From a virus, in IMG/VR virus record IMGVR_UViG_3300036790_000239, positions 1 to 50,883 of that record: a stretch of 50,883 bases of DNA. One strand, written 5' to 3'. Made by a program: the position numbers and the translations under genes. Every line of letters begins with the position of its first letter. The stretch's first letter is position 1. Shown piece after piece: positions 39,387 through 47,066 of the stretch. The notes below the pieces were generated by a model. That model worked only from the letters and a program-made list of their open reading frames with translations. It ran no database searches and was not told the origin of the DNA.

Positions 39387-39864
39387 CGGGCACCTCCCCG
39401 CCGCCCTTGGCTTCCCGGGCCGGGCAGGTCTCGTCACACGGGATGAAGTCCGGGTGGTTGTGGCCGGACTCGGGGATCTCGCCTTCCAGCTTCCGGCCGC
39501 AGGCCGCCGCGAAAGCGTTCGCCGCCGCCCAGCGGTGGACGTGGCCGAGGCTGGCCAGCCGGAACTCGTCCTCTCCGAGCGCCACGGCGAGGTCAAGGAT
39601 GGCGCGCTGCGAACCGGACGCGGGAAGCGTGCGCTGCCCGCGCGGCCGGCAGCCGCGGTTCACGAACTCCCTGGCCTCGTCCCAGTTGATGATCGCCACC
39701 AGCCCGGCCGCGAGCTGCCTGATGCACGCGCCCTTGAAGTCGGGGCGGCGCAGCCAGGTCTCGTGCCAGATCAGCAGTTCCACTGCGGCCTGCTCGTGAC
39801 GGGTCTGGCCACGGGCCCAGCCACGCAGGCCGGCCGCCAGGTCCTCGAAGCTGATCTCAGGCAC
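39379..39864 (-). CDS. Unknown early protein
   Basis: 161 residues. The N-terminal two thirds are helical (FEDLAAGLRGWARGQTRHEQ, LLIWHETWLRRPDF, ILDLAVALGEDEFRLASLGH). A C-terminal NHPDFIPCDETCPAREAKG gives a CxxxC pair. No family recognised. Overlaps its neighbours by 8 bases on each side. Confidence 0.6.
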   Translation of the reverse strand: MPEISFEDLAAGLRGWARGQTRHEQAAVELLIWHETWLRRPDFKGACIRQLAAGLVAIINWDEAREFVNRGCRPRGQRTLPASGSQRAILDLAVALGEDEFRLASLGHVHRWAAANAFAAACGRKLEGEIPESGHNHPDFIPCDETCPAREAKGGGEVPGA

Positions 39865-40183
39865 CGGGGGCCTCCTTGCAGCAGGCGGAACAGGTGACTT
39901 CGTCGCTGTTGCCGGTCCAGGTGTCAGTCCCCGTCAGGGGTGCACCGCACGCTGGTGGGTGCCGGTAGTGAACGGTGTGCGAGCTTGGCAGCAGGGCAGC
40001 CGAGATGGCCTCGCGGATCACCACGGGAGGTATCCCCGTGGAGGGCTGGCGGGCCAGTTCCAGCACAGCCTCAACCGCAGCGAGGAGACGGGGCATCGCG
40101 TCGGACTCCCCGAAAGCCCGGTAACGCTTCTGCGCGTCGTCCAGGTAGGCGGTCACCTGGTCTGGGATGGGGTCCACGGTCAT
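39857..40183 (-). CDS. Unknown early protein with C-terminal Cys cluster
   Basis: 108 residues. Helical N-terminus (AYLDDAQKRYRAFGESDAMP, LLAAVEAVLELARQ) and a C-terminal HYRHPPACGAPLTG...VTCSACC with four Cys. ATGA overlap upstream. Function unknown. Confidence 0.6.
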   Translation of the reverse strand: MTVDPIPDQVTAYLDDAQKRYRAFGESDAMPRLLAAVEAVLELARQPSTGIPPVVIREAISAALLPSSHTVHYRHPPACGAPLTGTDTWTGNSDEVTCSACCKEAPGA

Positions 40184-40464
40184 CGCTGTACCGCCACGTC
40201 ACCGAGGCGGCCGAGCACGGCACAGTGCGGGCACGGGTCGCAGTCCGCAACCATCCCGACCGTGCACCTGCACGGCTGGTTAGCGATGTAGGCCGCCGCG
40301 TCCTCAATGGCGTTGAAGCAGATCTGGACTTCCGCCTCTTCGCCGTCCGGCGGGTTCAGCTCCTCAGCAATCTTGTCCGCCAGCACGCGGTAGTCGCAGC
40401 GCTTGCCGCTGTTCGGTTCACAGGCGCACCAGTCGGTTGCCGGGTCGTGGATTACGTCAGGCAT
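40180..40464 (-). CDS. Unknown Cys-rich early protein
   Basis: 94 residues. CACEPNSGKRCDYRVLADKI, EEAEVQICFNAIEDAAAYIA and CRCTVGMVADCDPCPHCAVL hold eleven Cys in all, enough for two zinc sites around one helical pair. GGGAGCAAGG precedes ATG 40464. Function unknown. Confidence 0.6.
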   Translation of the reverse strand: MPDVIHDPATDWCACEPNSGKRCDYRVLADKIAEELNPPDGEEAEVQICFNAIEDAAAYIANQPCRCTVGMVADCDPCPHCAVLGRLGDVAVQR

Positions 40465-40736
40465 TCCCTTGCTCCCTTGCTGCTTTCTCCCAGGTACGCG
40501 GCGGCCAGATCGCAGCCGAACAGGAACCGGTCACCGTCGTGGCGCGGGTAGTGGGTCCGCCACGTCAGCCAGTGGTCCACGTCCATGTAGTCCTGGCGGT
40601 GCGGCGGGTAGGTGGCCAGCTCGTACTTCTGGCCCGGCTCGATCGGCAGCGGGCAGTCGTCGCAGGCATGCTGAGTGCGTGCGGTGAGCACCTTGACCGG
40701 CAGGACCGCGCCGGAACGGATCACGGTCTCAGCCAC
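40452..40736 (-). CDS. Unknown early protein, single CxxC
   Basis: 94 residues from GTG 40736. RTQHACDDCPLPIEPGQKYE is a zinc-ribbon-like hairpin of the kind in phage 'knuckle' proteins; YMDVDHWLTWRTHYPRHDG and RFLFGCDLAAAYLGE follow. Overlaps its neighbours by 8 and 13 bases. Confidence 0.6.
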   Translation of the reverse strand: MAETVIRSGAVLPVKVLTARTQHACDDCPLPIEPGQKYELATYPPHRQDYMDVDHWLTWRTHYPRHDGDRFLFGCDLAAAYLGESSKGARECLT

Positions 40737-41115
40737 GGCTCCGCACCTCTTCCTTGTGCTGGACATGCCAGCGCTTGCGCGCCGCATTGGAGTCCAGGTC
40801 CGGTGACCGCTCCCCGCACTCGCACAGCGCCCGGCCGAGGAAGCCCCGGCGCAGCACGTAGCCGCCCCGGCCGTAGCCGTCCGGCTCGCACGGCCTGCCC
40901 TCGGCGCGCAGCCCATGGCCGGGCACGCGGCCCGTGGGCCACTGAGGGGCAGAGGACGCCGTGCGCACGCTCACACTCCCCTGGTCCCCGCCAGCGGCTG
41001 ACTCTGGCTGCCACGACCACGCCTGCGTGAACGCGGCCTCTTCCGCGTCAGCGTGGCAGCCGGCCTCGATGGCCAGGGTGACCGTGCGGGAGACCTTCAT
41101 CAGGTACTCAGGCAT
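40729..41115 (-). CDS. Unknown early protein
   Basis: 128 residues. EYLMKVSRTVTLAIEAGCHA then DAEEAAFTQAW is a strand-helix start; the middle is low complexity; the end has LCECGERSPDLDSNAARKRW, a CxC near a basic helix. Function unknown; coupled on both sides. Confidence 0.6.
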   Translation of the reverse strand: MPEYLMKVSRTVTLAIEAGCHADAEEAAFTQAWSWQPESAAGGDQGSVSVRTASSAPQWPTGRVPGHGLRAEGRPCEPDGYGRGGYVLRRGFLGRALCECGERSPDLDSNAARKRWHVQHKEEVRSRG

Positions 41116-41758
41116 CGTCGTCCTCCCTCAGGTCGTCCAGGTAGCCCAGCCAGCGGTTCAGCGGCAGTTCCTCACCCGAGCCGGTGATCGCGGTCACCGA
41201 GGTCAGGTGTGCCCACAGGGTCTCGTCGTCGCCTTCGTCCCCATCGCCGCTTTCCACCCGGCTGCGGTGGGCGAGCACGGCGCGGGCCAGGGTTTCCAGG
41301 GCGGCCCGGTTGTGCTTGCGGGCCACCTTGCCCGTCCCCGGGGCGCTCGCGGGCCCCTTCGGGTTCTGGGCGGCCAGCTGGGCCTTCACGAACGCGACGC
41401 GGCGCTCCACCAGCCGGCGGAAATGCGCGGTCCGGTGCCGCCAGTCAGCCTGAGCCGACCGGGCCCCGAAGAACTCTTGCTTGCCTTCCCCGCCGCGCTT
41501 CATGCAGTCCGCTCGGATCTCCTCCAGCTGGGCGTTCGCGGCGGCGACCTGGTTCTGCACGTCGGCGCGCAGCCCCGTCAGGTAGTTCTTGGTCCGGTGG
41601 ATCACCAGGGGGGCGGTGAGCGCGTCCCACACTCCGGGGGCCGCGTCGCGGCCCAGCGAGGTGCTGACGAGAGCCTCGAAGTCCTCCTGGCTCATCGCGT
41701 CCAGTGCTGCGGCCGGGACGCTGGGAACACCCGGGCCGCGCATCTCGGTCATGGTCAT
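41108..41758 (-). CDS. Unknown helical early protein
   Basis: 216 residues, no Cys pairs. ALTAPLVIHRTKNYLTGLRA, VQNQVAAANAQLEEIRADCM and AHFRRLVERRVAFVKAQLAA suggest a long helical bundle or coiled coil. C-terminal acidic part (ESGDGDEGDDETLWAHL). Among the longest genes of the operon. Function unknown. Confidence 0.6.
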   Translation of the reverse strand: MTMTEMRGPGVPSVPAAALDAMSQEDFEALVSTSLGRDAAPGVWDALTAPLVIHRTKNYLTGLRADVQNQVAAANAQLEEIRADCMKRGGEGKQEFFGARSAQADWRHRTAHFRRLVERRVAFVKAQLAAQNPKGPASAPGTGKVARKHNRAALETLARAVLAHRSRVESGDGDEGDDETLWAHLTSVTAITGSGEELPLNRWLGYLDDLREDDDA

Positions 41759-42117
41759 CAGTCCTTGCTCTCCTTTGCCAGCCGGGCTTCGATGTCAGCG
41801 ACGAGGGATGGGAGCCAGTGGCCGGACGGGTAGCGGTAGCCGAGAGCGGCGGCCAGCCGTGCGACCGCATCCCGGTTTTCGCCGGCGAACCGCTGGAGCG
41901 GCTCCAGCCGGCGCCGCAACTCGGCCACGAGGTCCCGCTGCCGCTGGGTCTCGCGCTCGGCTTCGGCCACCATCCCCCGGGCCTTCTCTGCCGCGTCCTC
42001 GATCAGGGGGCCGGCCAGTTTCTCGGCGCGGCGCTCGATGTGGTTCTGCAGGTCGGCCACCAGGCCGCGGAGGTGCTGGAGGCGCTGGGTGACCTCGTCG
42101 GGCTGGGGCTCGGTCAC
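41758..42117 (-). CDS. Coiled-coil early protein
   Basis: 119 residues from GTG 42117 (GTGA overlap, GGAGGG upstream); ATG 42129 is less likely. EVTQRLQHLRGLVADLQNHI and AEKARGMVAEAERETQRQRD then LVAELRRRLEPL is a continuous coiled coil. It may partner the helical protein encoded next (inference). Confidence 0.6.
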   Translation of the reverse strand: MTEPQPDEVTQRLQHLRGLVADLQNHIERRAEKLAGPLIEDAAEKARGMVAEAERETQRQRDLVAELRRRLEPLQRFAGENRDAVARLAAALGYRYPSGHWLPSLVADIEARLAKESKD

Positions 42118-42338
42118 GTCGCCCTCCATTCGACTGCGGGCCGCGCGTCGCCGTCAGCGCGCGGCCGGGTCCGGCTCTCCGCTTCGCCGTCATGCGCCAT
42201 CCGGGCTAGGGCCTTCCTGACGCCGCCAGCGCTGCGGCCGATGACGCGGCCGACCTCGTTAGCCGTCAGCCACGGGTGCTGGCGGAGGTGGGCGTGGATC
42301 TCGGTGCGCAACCCGGTCACCGGCTTGGTCTCAGCCAC
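42114..42338 (-). CDS. Winged-helix DNA-binding protein
   Basis: 74 residues from GTG 42338. LRTEIHAHLRQHPWLTANEV then GRVIGRSAGGVRKALARMAH is a winged helix-turn-helix; the tail forms the wing. It could regulate the operon in which it lies. Short for a repressor, with no ligand domain. Confidence 0.65.
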   Translation of the reverse strand: MAETKPVTGLRTEIHAHLRQHPWLTANEVGRVIGRSAGGVRKALARMAHDGEAESRTRPRADGDARPAVEWRAT

Positions 42339-42705
42339 GGCGGCCGTCCCCTGTCTCGCTGCCACCGGGCAGATCCTCGGCCGCGACCGCCCAGTCCGGC
42401 GGCAGGCGCCTCTCGCATCCCTGCTTCCGGCAGAGCCAGCCGACCAGCTCGCCGTCTGCGGTACGGATCTGGACGACGCGGCGGTGCACGCAGCGGCCCG
42501 GTACCGCCGCAGAGCTGGCAGCGACAGGAGCGGGGCGCATCGCCTCGGCCAGCTCGATCCGCCGCTCGTGGTGGCGGGCGAACACCCCGGCGACCGCCTC
42601 GGCCATGCCGATGAAGAAATCCCGGACACCCTCGAATACGCCGAAGACGGCCAGCCAGAAGAACACGTACCAGTGGTTCAGCAGCCAGTTCAGGACAGCG
42701 ATCAT
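42331..42705 (-). CDS. Membrane protein with cytoplasmic domain
   Basis: 124 residues from ATG 42705 (ATGA overlap). One long membrane segment at about 3-28 (AVLNWLLNHWYVFFWLAVFG) is followed by a helix and a domain with RCVHRRVVQIRTADGELVGW then LCRKQGCERRL. Host-membrane target possible; function unknown. Confidence 0.6.
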   Translation of the reverse strand: MIAVLNWLLNHWYVFFWLAVFGVFEGVRDFFIGMAEAVAGVFARHHERRIELAEAMRPAPVAASSAAVPGRCVHRRVVQIRTADGELVGWLCRKQGCERRLPPDWAVAAEDLPGGSETGDGRRG

Positions 42706-42995
42706 CGCTTCTCCTCCAGCCCGAGCAGCGCCAGGGCAACCCTCCGGCCCTCCGGGGTCAGCGTGTAGATGCCGCGCCCCCGGCGGCCCGGCAGCCACTC
42801 GTGCGAGCGCACGGCCCAGCGCTGGCCCACCAGCCGGGCGACCGTCTTGTACGCGGTGCCTGAGCCCACCTGGGCGGCCCGGCACAGGGGCCACGCCATG
42901 CTGCCGTCGGGAGTGGCCAGGAGTGCCAGCAGGACGCGGCGCTCCCGGCGGTTCGGCTTCCAGCGGCGCGGCTGGCGGCGCTTGAGACGGATCAC
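42702..42995 (-). CDS. PadR/MarR-like winged-helix regulator
   Basis: 97 residues. RERRVLLALLATPDGSMAWP, AAQVGSGTAYKTVARLVGQR and GRGIYTLTPEGRRVALALL follow the winged-helix pattern of PadR/MarR-type regulators, with a basic N-terminal arm. Overlaps both neighbours (ATGA). Likely a phage-encoded transcription regulator. Confidence 0.75.
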   Translation of the reverse strand: MIRLKRRQPRRWKPNRRERRVLLALLATPDGSMAWPLCRAAQVGSGTAYKTVARLVGQRWAVRSHEWLPGRRGRGIYTLTPEGRRVALALLGLEEKR

Positions 42996-43408
42996 TGGCC
43001 AGCCTCCCCGGTGCCGAGGATGGCGCGGGCCACCCTGAGTGCTGGATCCAGGTACCCGGCGCGGCCACCGCTCGCAAAGAAGGTCACCATGTCCTCACCG
43101 GAAGGGCCGCTGGCGTACGCGTCATACTGGACCGCACGGGACTCCAGCCAGTCAGTGAGGGCCAGCCCCACCAGTGGGTGCATGCTGGCTATGTAGACGG
43201 CATCGGCCGTGAGGGCAGCACCGAAGACAACGGGTTTGGCCGTGCCGTCACCCGGATAGCCACCGCCGTCGATCACCAGCCGGCCATCGGCGCGCACGTT
43301 GCCGCTGACGTTGTTGCCCGGGTCGGGCCGCCACGGGCCCGGGGTCGCACCCTCGGCGCGCTCACGCATGAGCTTCGCGGCGTGGCGTAGTTCCTCCGCT
43401 GGGCTCAC
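42992..43408 (-). CDS. Conserved phage early protein, unknown
   Basis: 138 residues. ELRHAAKLMRERAEGATPGP then WRPDPGNN, VFGAALTADAVYIASMHPLV and GLALTDWLESRAVQYDAYAS resemble a protein family common in actinophage early regions (the MHPxVGLAL motif). No activity is known to me. Overlaps upstream gene by ATGA. Confidence 0.65.
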   Translation of the reverse strand: MSPAEELRHAAKLMRERAEGATPGPWRPDPGNNVSGNVRADGRLVIDGGGYPGDGTAKPVVFGAALTADAVYIASMHPLVGLALTDWLESRAVQYDAYASGPSGEDMVTFFASGGRAGYLDPALRVARAILGTGEAGQ

Positions 43409-43602
43409 CGGGGATCACCCGCCAGCAGTGTGAGCAGGGCCGGAGCGGTCGCCTTGGCGTGCTGATCGCCCTTGTAGCGAACGAACACGTACGAATCGCT
43501 GACGCTGGTGATCTCGCCCTGCTCGACGGCGTCGAGTTCGGGGGCGTAGGGCCGGTAGATCACGCCGTGGCCAATGTGCTCGCGGGCTTCGTCCAGGGTC
43601 AC
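43405..43602 (-). CDS. Small SH3/Tudor-like protein
   Basis: 65 residues, GTG start overlapping TGA. HGVIYRPYAPELDAVEQGEI then TSVSDSYVFVRYKGDQHAKA looks like a small beta-barrel, as in many phage mini-proteins. Function unknown. Confidence 0.6.
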   Translation of the reverse strand: MTLDEAREHIGHGVIYRPYAPELDAVEQGEITSVSDSYVFVRYKGDQHAKATAPALLTLLAGDPR

Positions 43603-44303
43603 CGGGATTCCCCTTCCACCTTCTGCGCATCGCGTAGCTGCCGCTCAAGGTGGCCTTTCTCGCCAATCAGCCGGGCGTTCTCCTCGCTCTGCCGTTGGAT
43701 CAGCTCGACCGCGCAGCCGTGGTGTTCGGGGAATCCCCAGCAGCCAAAGAAGTGCGTCAATGGCGGCCCGGATGTGCCCCGGTGAGCGTGGGTCGTGCAG
43801 TCGCCCGGCTTCTCCCACGGGCCGCCCGTGATGACACACTCCGGCCGCCCAGCCTCCCGTCTGTCCCGCTCAGCCCGGAACTGCGCTGCCCGGCCGGCGT
43901 GCTCCCGCTCCTCATCGGTGCGCCCTTCGTGGCGGGCGTACCGGGCACGCTCATCCCGGTCTGCGGCGGCCTCGTCCAGGGCGGCGAGGACAAGGGCGTC
44001 CCGCTCGCTGATGCCCTCGGTGTAGCGGCGGACGGCGGTGTAGTGGTCGCCACGCTGCTCGCAGGTCACCAGATGGCCGTTGCCCAGCCGGTGGGAGACA
44101 TCCACCCGGATGAAGGTCTCGCCGGTCTCGCGGTTCCAGATGTCCTTGTAGACATGGACGCGCTCCCGGGTGATCAGGACGCCATCCAGCACAACGAGGT
44201 CGGCGGCGGTCACGTCGCTCCAGCGGACGATCATGTCGTGCACGTCGCTCGGTGGGCAGGTGGTGACCGGCTGGGCCGGTGCGGGGGTCTGTGTGGTGGT
44301 CAT
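43599..44303 (-). CDS. Unknown early protein with C-terminal coiled coil
   Basis: 234 residues from ATG 44303. The N-terminal third is beta-like (DLVVLDGVLITRERVHVYKD, FIRVDVSHRLGNGHLVTCEQ), the middle an Arg/Glu-rich helix (ADRDERARYARHEGRTDEER), then a Cys/His-containing stretch (CVITGGPWEKPGDCTTHAHR) and a coiled coil (SEENARLIGEKGHLERQLRD). No family recognised. Confidence 0.6.
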   Translation of the reverse strand: MTTTQTPAPAQPVTTCPPSDVHDMIVRWSDVTAADLVVLDGVLITRERVHVYKDIWNRETGETFIRVDVSHRLGNGHLVTCEQRGDHYTAVRRYTEGISERDALVLAALDEAAADRDERARYARHEGRTDEEREHAGRAAQFRAERDRREAGRPECVITGGPWEKPGDCTTHAHRGTSGPPLTHFFGCWGFPEHHGCAVELIQRQSEENARLIGEKGHLERQLRDAQKVEGESR

Positions 44304-44316
44304 CTCGGGGGTCTCC

Positions 44317-44640
44317 TCAGAACGGTGCAGTGTGGTAGGCGCTCCGGTGGACACGCCACACAGCCCGCAGGCTCCGGTAGCCCGTGACGGCGCACAGGCC
44401 CGTGGTGCCGCAGTGCCAGCCCTTGCGCGGGGTCCAGAGCGGCATCCAGCGCCACCAGCGGCAGCGGGGCGGTTTGTACGGCGGGCAGTCGCAGGCGAGG
44501 CCGCCGTGCTCCTCGTCCAGGTGCCGCTGGTGCTGACGGTCGGCTTCCTCTTCGAAGTACGAGTCGGGTGGCTCCTCGGCGCGGCGCTGGGCGGCCTCGT
44601 AGTCCTCCGGGCTCTCGTCCCAGTCGTCAACGTCGGTCAC
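44317..44640 (-). CDS. Unknown early protein
   Basis: 107 residues. An acidic helical start (DDWDESPEDYEAAQRRAEEP) is followed by GGLACDCPPYKPPRCRWWRW and GWHCGTTGLCAVTGYRSLRA, five Cys in a basic, Trp-rich half. Charge asymmetry is notable. Function unknown. Confidence 0.6.
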   Translation of the reverse strand: MTDVDDWDESPEDYEAAQRRAEEPPDSYFEEEADRQHQRHLDEEHGGLACDCPPYKPPRCRWWRWMPLWTPRKGWHCGTTGLCAVTGYRSLRAVWRVHRSAYHTAPF

Positions 44641-44643
44641 GGC

Positions 44644-45207
44644 TCAGCTCTCCTCAATCTGCCTGAGCACTGGGGCCACGATGGCGTTCAGCTCACGGAC
44701 CACCACAGCCACGGCCCGCTGGCAGGTCTCCACGTCGGCACCGTCCGGGTGGGGCTGCGGCAGGCCGGCCGAGGGCACAGTGAAGCGCAGGCTGGCCGTG
44801 CACAGCAGGTAGTGGTCGCTGGCCAGCTCGTCGCTGTCCGGCTCGTAGAACGGGGCCTCATCGGCGCGGCGGACGGCGTGCTGGTCCACCGGCCAGTCGC
44901 GCCAGTAGCCCCGCTCCTCGTCGGTGCGCATCCAGCGCAGCGGGGAAGGCTGGGAGATCACGAGGTCCACGCGGGCCAGCAGGGAGCCGTCCCAGTCGCT
45001 GCGGGCCAGTTGCGCCCGGTGGACCCTGCGGTGACGGCAGACGTAGGGCGGGGACATGACCGGCCCCGTGCCGCGCTCCCATGCGTACACGGCCAGCTCA
45101 ACGGCACGGTCGTTGTCGCTGTACGGCTCGAAACTGCCCTGGCGGACGTAGGCGCCGTAGCGGGTTATCCCGCCGCTGTACTCGGTGTCGATCCAGAAGG
45201 CATCCAT
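44644..45207 (-). CDS. Unknown early protein
   Basis: 187 residues. MDAFWIDTEYSGGITRYGAY, VAVVVRELNAIVAPVLRQIE and a central HRRVHRAQLARSDWDGSLLA with mixed alpha/beta character. One of the larger soluble proteins of the operon. No motif recognised. Confidence 0.6.
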   Translation of the reverse strand: MDAFWIDTEYSGGITRYGAYVRQGSFEPYSDNDRAVELAVYAWERGTGPVMSPPYVCRHRRVHRAQLARSDWDGSLLARVDLVISQPSPLRWMRTDEERGYWRDWPVDQHAVRRADEAPFYEPDSDELASDHYLLCTASLRFTVPSAGLPQPHPDGADVETCQRAVAVVVRELNAIVAPVLRQIEES

Positions 45208-45210
45208 GGG

Positions 45211-45408
45211 TCAGCTCTCCTGCTCAGTGAAGGTCTTGGGCGTCACGGCGACCGCACTTGAGCAGCGGACGAATGTCCGGCCCTCCGAGCGGATGGTGAC
45301 GTACGGGTCGGCTGCGGGCTTGTCCCAGACGCGGGTGACATGGCCAGCGCTGGTGGTCTCCGCGTTCTCGCGGAACCGCACGATGTCGTGGAGCCTGGGA
45401 GTGGTCAT
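45211..45408 (-). CDS. Small beta-rich protein
   Basis: 65 residues from ATG 45408 (ATGA overlap). PRLHDIVRFRENAETTSAGH then VTRVWDKPAADPYVTIRSEG is an SH3-like barrel pattern, as in the protein at 43405-43602. Function unknown. Confidence 0.6.
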   Translation of the reverse strand: MTTPRLHDIVRFRENAETTSAGHVTRVWDKPAADPYVTIRSEGRTFVRCSSAVAVTPKTFTEQES

Positions 45409-46133
45409 GAGGTCGTCTCCAGTGCGTGCCTGCGGTCGCATTCCGTGGCGCAGTTCTCGCCATCGGAGGTGAGGCGGAACAGCCACCAGCGCTCAAAAGC
45501 CGCCGGGAGGATCGTCACCGAGTGCCCGCACGGGCCGCAGAGCATGGCCGTGATGCGCTCAGGGGCACCAGCGCGGGGGCGGTAGTCGTAGACCGCCACG
45601 TGATCGGCCGGGGAGTTGCGGCACCAGCGGCAGGTCAGCGGGTACCGCGCTACCGGCCCGGGCTGGCGGCAGCCCTCCCTGGGCGCGGCGGTGGGCAGTA
45701 TCGCCAGCAGCTCGTCGTATGCGGCCACCCGGCCGGCCGCGCGGGCTTCCTGCACCTCGTGGCCGGCCATCTCGCTGTGCTCGCAGGCCTGCTCGTAGTA
45801 GAGGTCGCGCTCCTGCTGGACCTGCTGGCGGAGGGCTTCGAGGGTCATGGCGAGGCTCTTGCGCTCAGCGGCGGCGATGCCATCAGGCTGCGCGCCCAGG
45901 GTCACCCAGCGCCCCCCGGCGAGCACACGCTCGTAGTCGCCCTCGCCGTCGAGCGCAGCCTCAAAGACGGCGGCCAGTTCATTAACCGGCTCATCCAGGC
46001 TGGTGATCCACGACAGCCACTCGGCGCCGTCAGCGCCCATGTACTTCCGCATGCCGCAGAGCAGGCCGGCCAGTTGCGTAATCGGGATGGCAAGGTCGGA
46101 TGCCAGGTGGTCGCGTTCCTCGGCGTCGATCAT
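45405..46133 (-). CDS. Unknown early protein with zinc-ribbon
   Basis: 242 residues. Helical N-terminal half (DHLASDLAIPITQLAGLLCG, SLAMTLEALRQQVQQERDLY). The C-terminal part has LTCRWCRNSPADHVAVYDY and ITAMLCGPCGHSV, a CxxC...CxxC ribbon, plus NCATECDRRH. May bind nucleic acid; no family known. Confidence 0.6.
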   Translation of the reverse strand: MIDAEERDHLASDLAIPITQLAGLLCGMRKYMGADGAEWLSWITSLDEPVNELAAVFEAALDGEGDYERVLAGGRWVTLGAQPDGIAAAERKSLAMTLEALRQQVQQERDLYYEQACEHSEMAGHEVQEARAAGRVAAYDELLAILPTAAPREGCRQPGPVARYPLTCRWCRNSPADHVAVYDYRPRAGAPERITAMLCGPCGHSVTILPAAFERWWLFRLTSDGENCATECDRRHALETTS

Positions 46134-46136
46134 CTC

Positions 46137-46337
46137 TCAGCCCCCCTTGCGTGCGGGCGGCCCGAGCGCCTTGCGGCAGGCCGCGCAGTCGTCCTTGCTC
46201 GGGAACTCGTCCGGGTCGAGCGGGCCGGTGTAGAAGCCCACGCGGCGGCAGAGCGAGGTCATGTCCCGGTAGTAGTGCGCGCGGCGGTCACCGGGACGGA
46301 TGACGCCCCAGCCCTCGGGCTTGTCGGTCTCAGGCAT
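46137..46337 (-). CDS. Small Cys-pair protein
   Basis: 66 residues from ATG 46337. WGVIRPGDRRAHYYRDMTSL then CRRVGFYTGPL and DDCAACRKALG give a possible C..CxxC site, in the style of short actinophage zinc-binding proteins ('HYYRD...SLCRR' pattern). Overlaps upstream gene by 8 bases. Confidence 0.6.
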   Translation of the reverse strand: MPETDKPEGWGVIRPGDRRAHYYRDMTSLCRRVGFYTGPLDPDEFPSKDDCAACRKALGPPARKGG

Positions 46338-46551
46338 AGTCGGCACGCTCCTGCCGGTACTCGTCGTCAAGGTCTGGGTCGTGCGCCCCGTCCAGCACGA
46401 CAGGCTCTCCTGCGGTAAGCACACGGGGCTGGGGTGGGACAGGCTGGCCGGCCAGGATGGCGCGGATACGTGCCCGCTGCTCCCCCAGGGACATGCCGGA
46501 TGGGCGGAACGTGTCGGCGTTGCGGAGGATGTCGCTCGCGGTCATGGCCAT
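46330..46551 (-). CDS. Small protein, unknown
   Basis: 73 residues. Helical start (TASDILRNADTFRPSG, LGEQRARIRAILAG) and an acidic end (DGAHDPDLDDEYRQERADY). The end could be a protein-binding or DNA-mimic tail; that is speculation. Function unknown. Confidence 0.6.
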   Translation of the reverse strand: MAMTASDILRNADTFRPSGMSLGEQRARIRAILAGQPVPPQPRVLTAGEPVVLDGAHDPDLDDEYRQERADYA

Positions 46552-46554
46552 GGG

Positions 46555-46737
46555 TCAGTCCTCCGTGCGCATGAAGTGCGGGCGGTCCATCGCGCCGCCC
46601 CAGGCCGTATTCACGCAGGACTCACCCGGCCGGGCGTGGCAGTAAGAACAGGTCCGCGTCAGGGGATCTGCGGGGGGCGGGGTCAGCTTCCGCAGCAGCG
46701 CCGAGATGCCCTGCGGAGTGGGCCGCTTCGTTGCCAT
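46555..46737 (-). CDS. Phage-type zinc finger protein
   Basis: 60 residues. CSYCHARPGESCVNTAWG then GAMDRPHFMR follows the small phage zinc-binding pattern CxxCxAxxGxxC...H, which binds DNA in related proteins. The N-terminus is basic and Pro-rich. Part of the operon. Confidence 0.65.
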   Translation of the reverse strand: MATKRPTPQGISALLRKLTPPPADPLTRTCSYCHARPGESCVNTAWGGAMDRPHFMRTED

Positions 46738-46740
46738 CGC

Positions 46741-46869
46741 TCAGTCCTCCACGTGCTCAAGGTCGCGGCCCTCGGTGCCGGTCTCCGCGAACCAGTTGAC
46801 CCAGGACGTGATGTGCCGGGACAGGTCGTCGGCGTCTTCGGCTTCGTAACCGCAGCGGCAGAGGACCAT
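46741..46869 (-). CDS. 42-residue zinc-finger-like mini-protein
   Basis: ATG 46869 to TGA 46741, filling the gap between two genes with 3-base spacings. The product reads MVLCRCGYEAEDADDLSRHI, TSWVNWFAETG, an arrangement (CxC...H) of half a zinc finger. Tight packing supports it. Confidence 0.55.
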   Translation of the reverse strand: MVLCRCGYEAEDADDLSRHITSWVNWFAETGTEGRDLEHVED

Positions 46870-46872
46870 CGC

Positions 46873-47064
46873 TCAGCGCCCCTTCAAGCTCACGTCAGCG
46901 AACCGGCCGAGAGCCGAACCCTGCACCTGGGACAGCACGTAGCCCTGCACGCTGTCCACGGTGTCCTTGGCGCGGGGCGGCAGCGGTAGCTCGTTGTCCG
47001 CTGCCCACTTGCGCTCCATCTCGTCGGTCATCTGCACGACGATGGGAATCTGGACGGTGCGCAT
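46873..47064 (-). CDS. Small protein, unknown
   Basis: 63 residues from ATG 47064. VQIPIVVQMTDEMERKWAAD then ELPLPPRAKDTVDSVQGYVL looks like a strand plus two helices. It resembles ribbon-helix-helix-like early proteins weakly. Two bases separate it from the upstream gene. Confidence 0.55.
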   Translation of the reverse strand: MRTVQIPIVVQMTDEMERKWAADNELPLPPRAKDTVDSVQGYVLSQVQGSALGRFADVSLKGR

Positions 47065-47066
47065 GG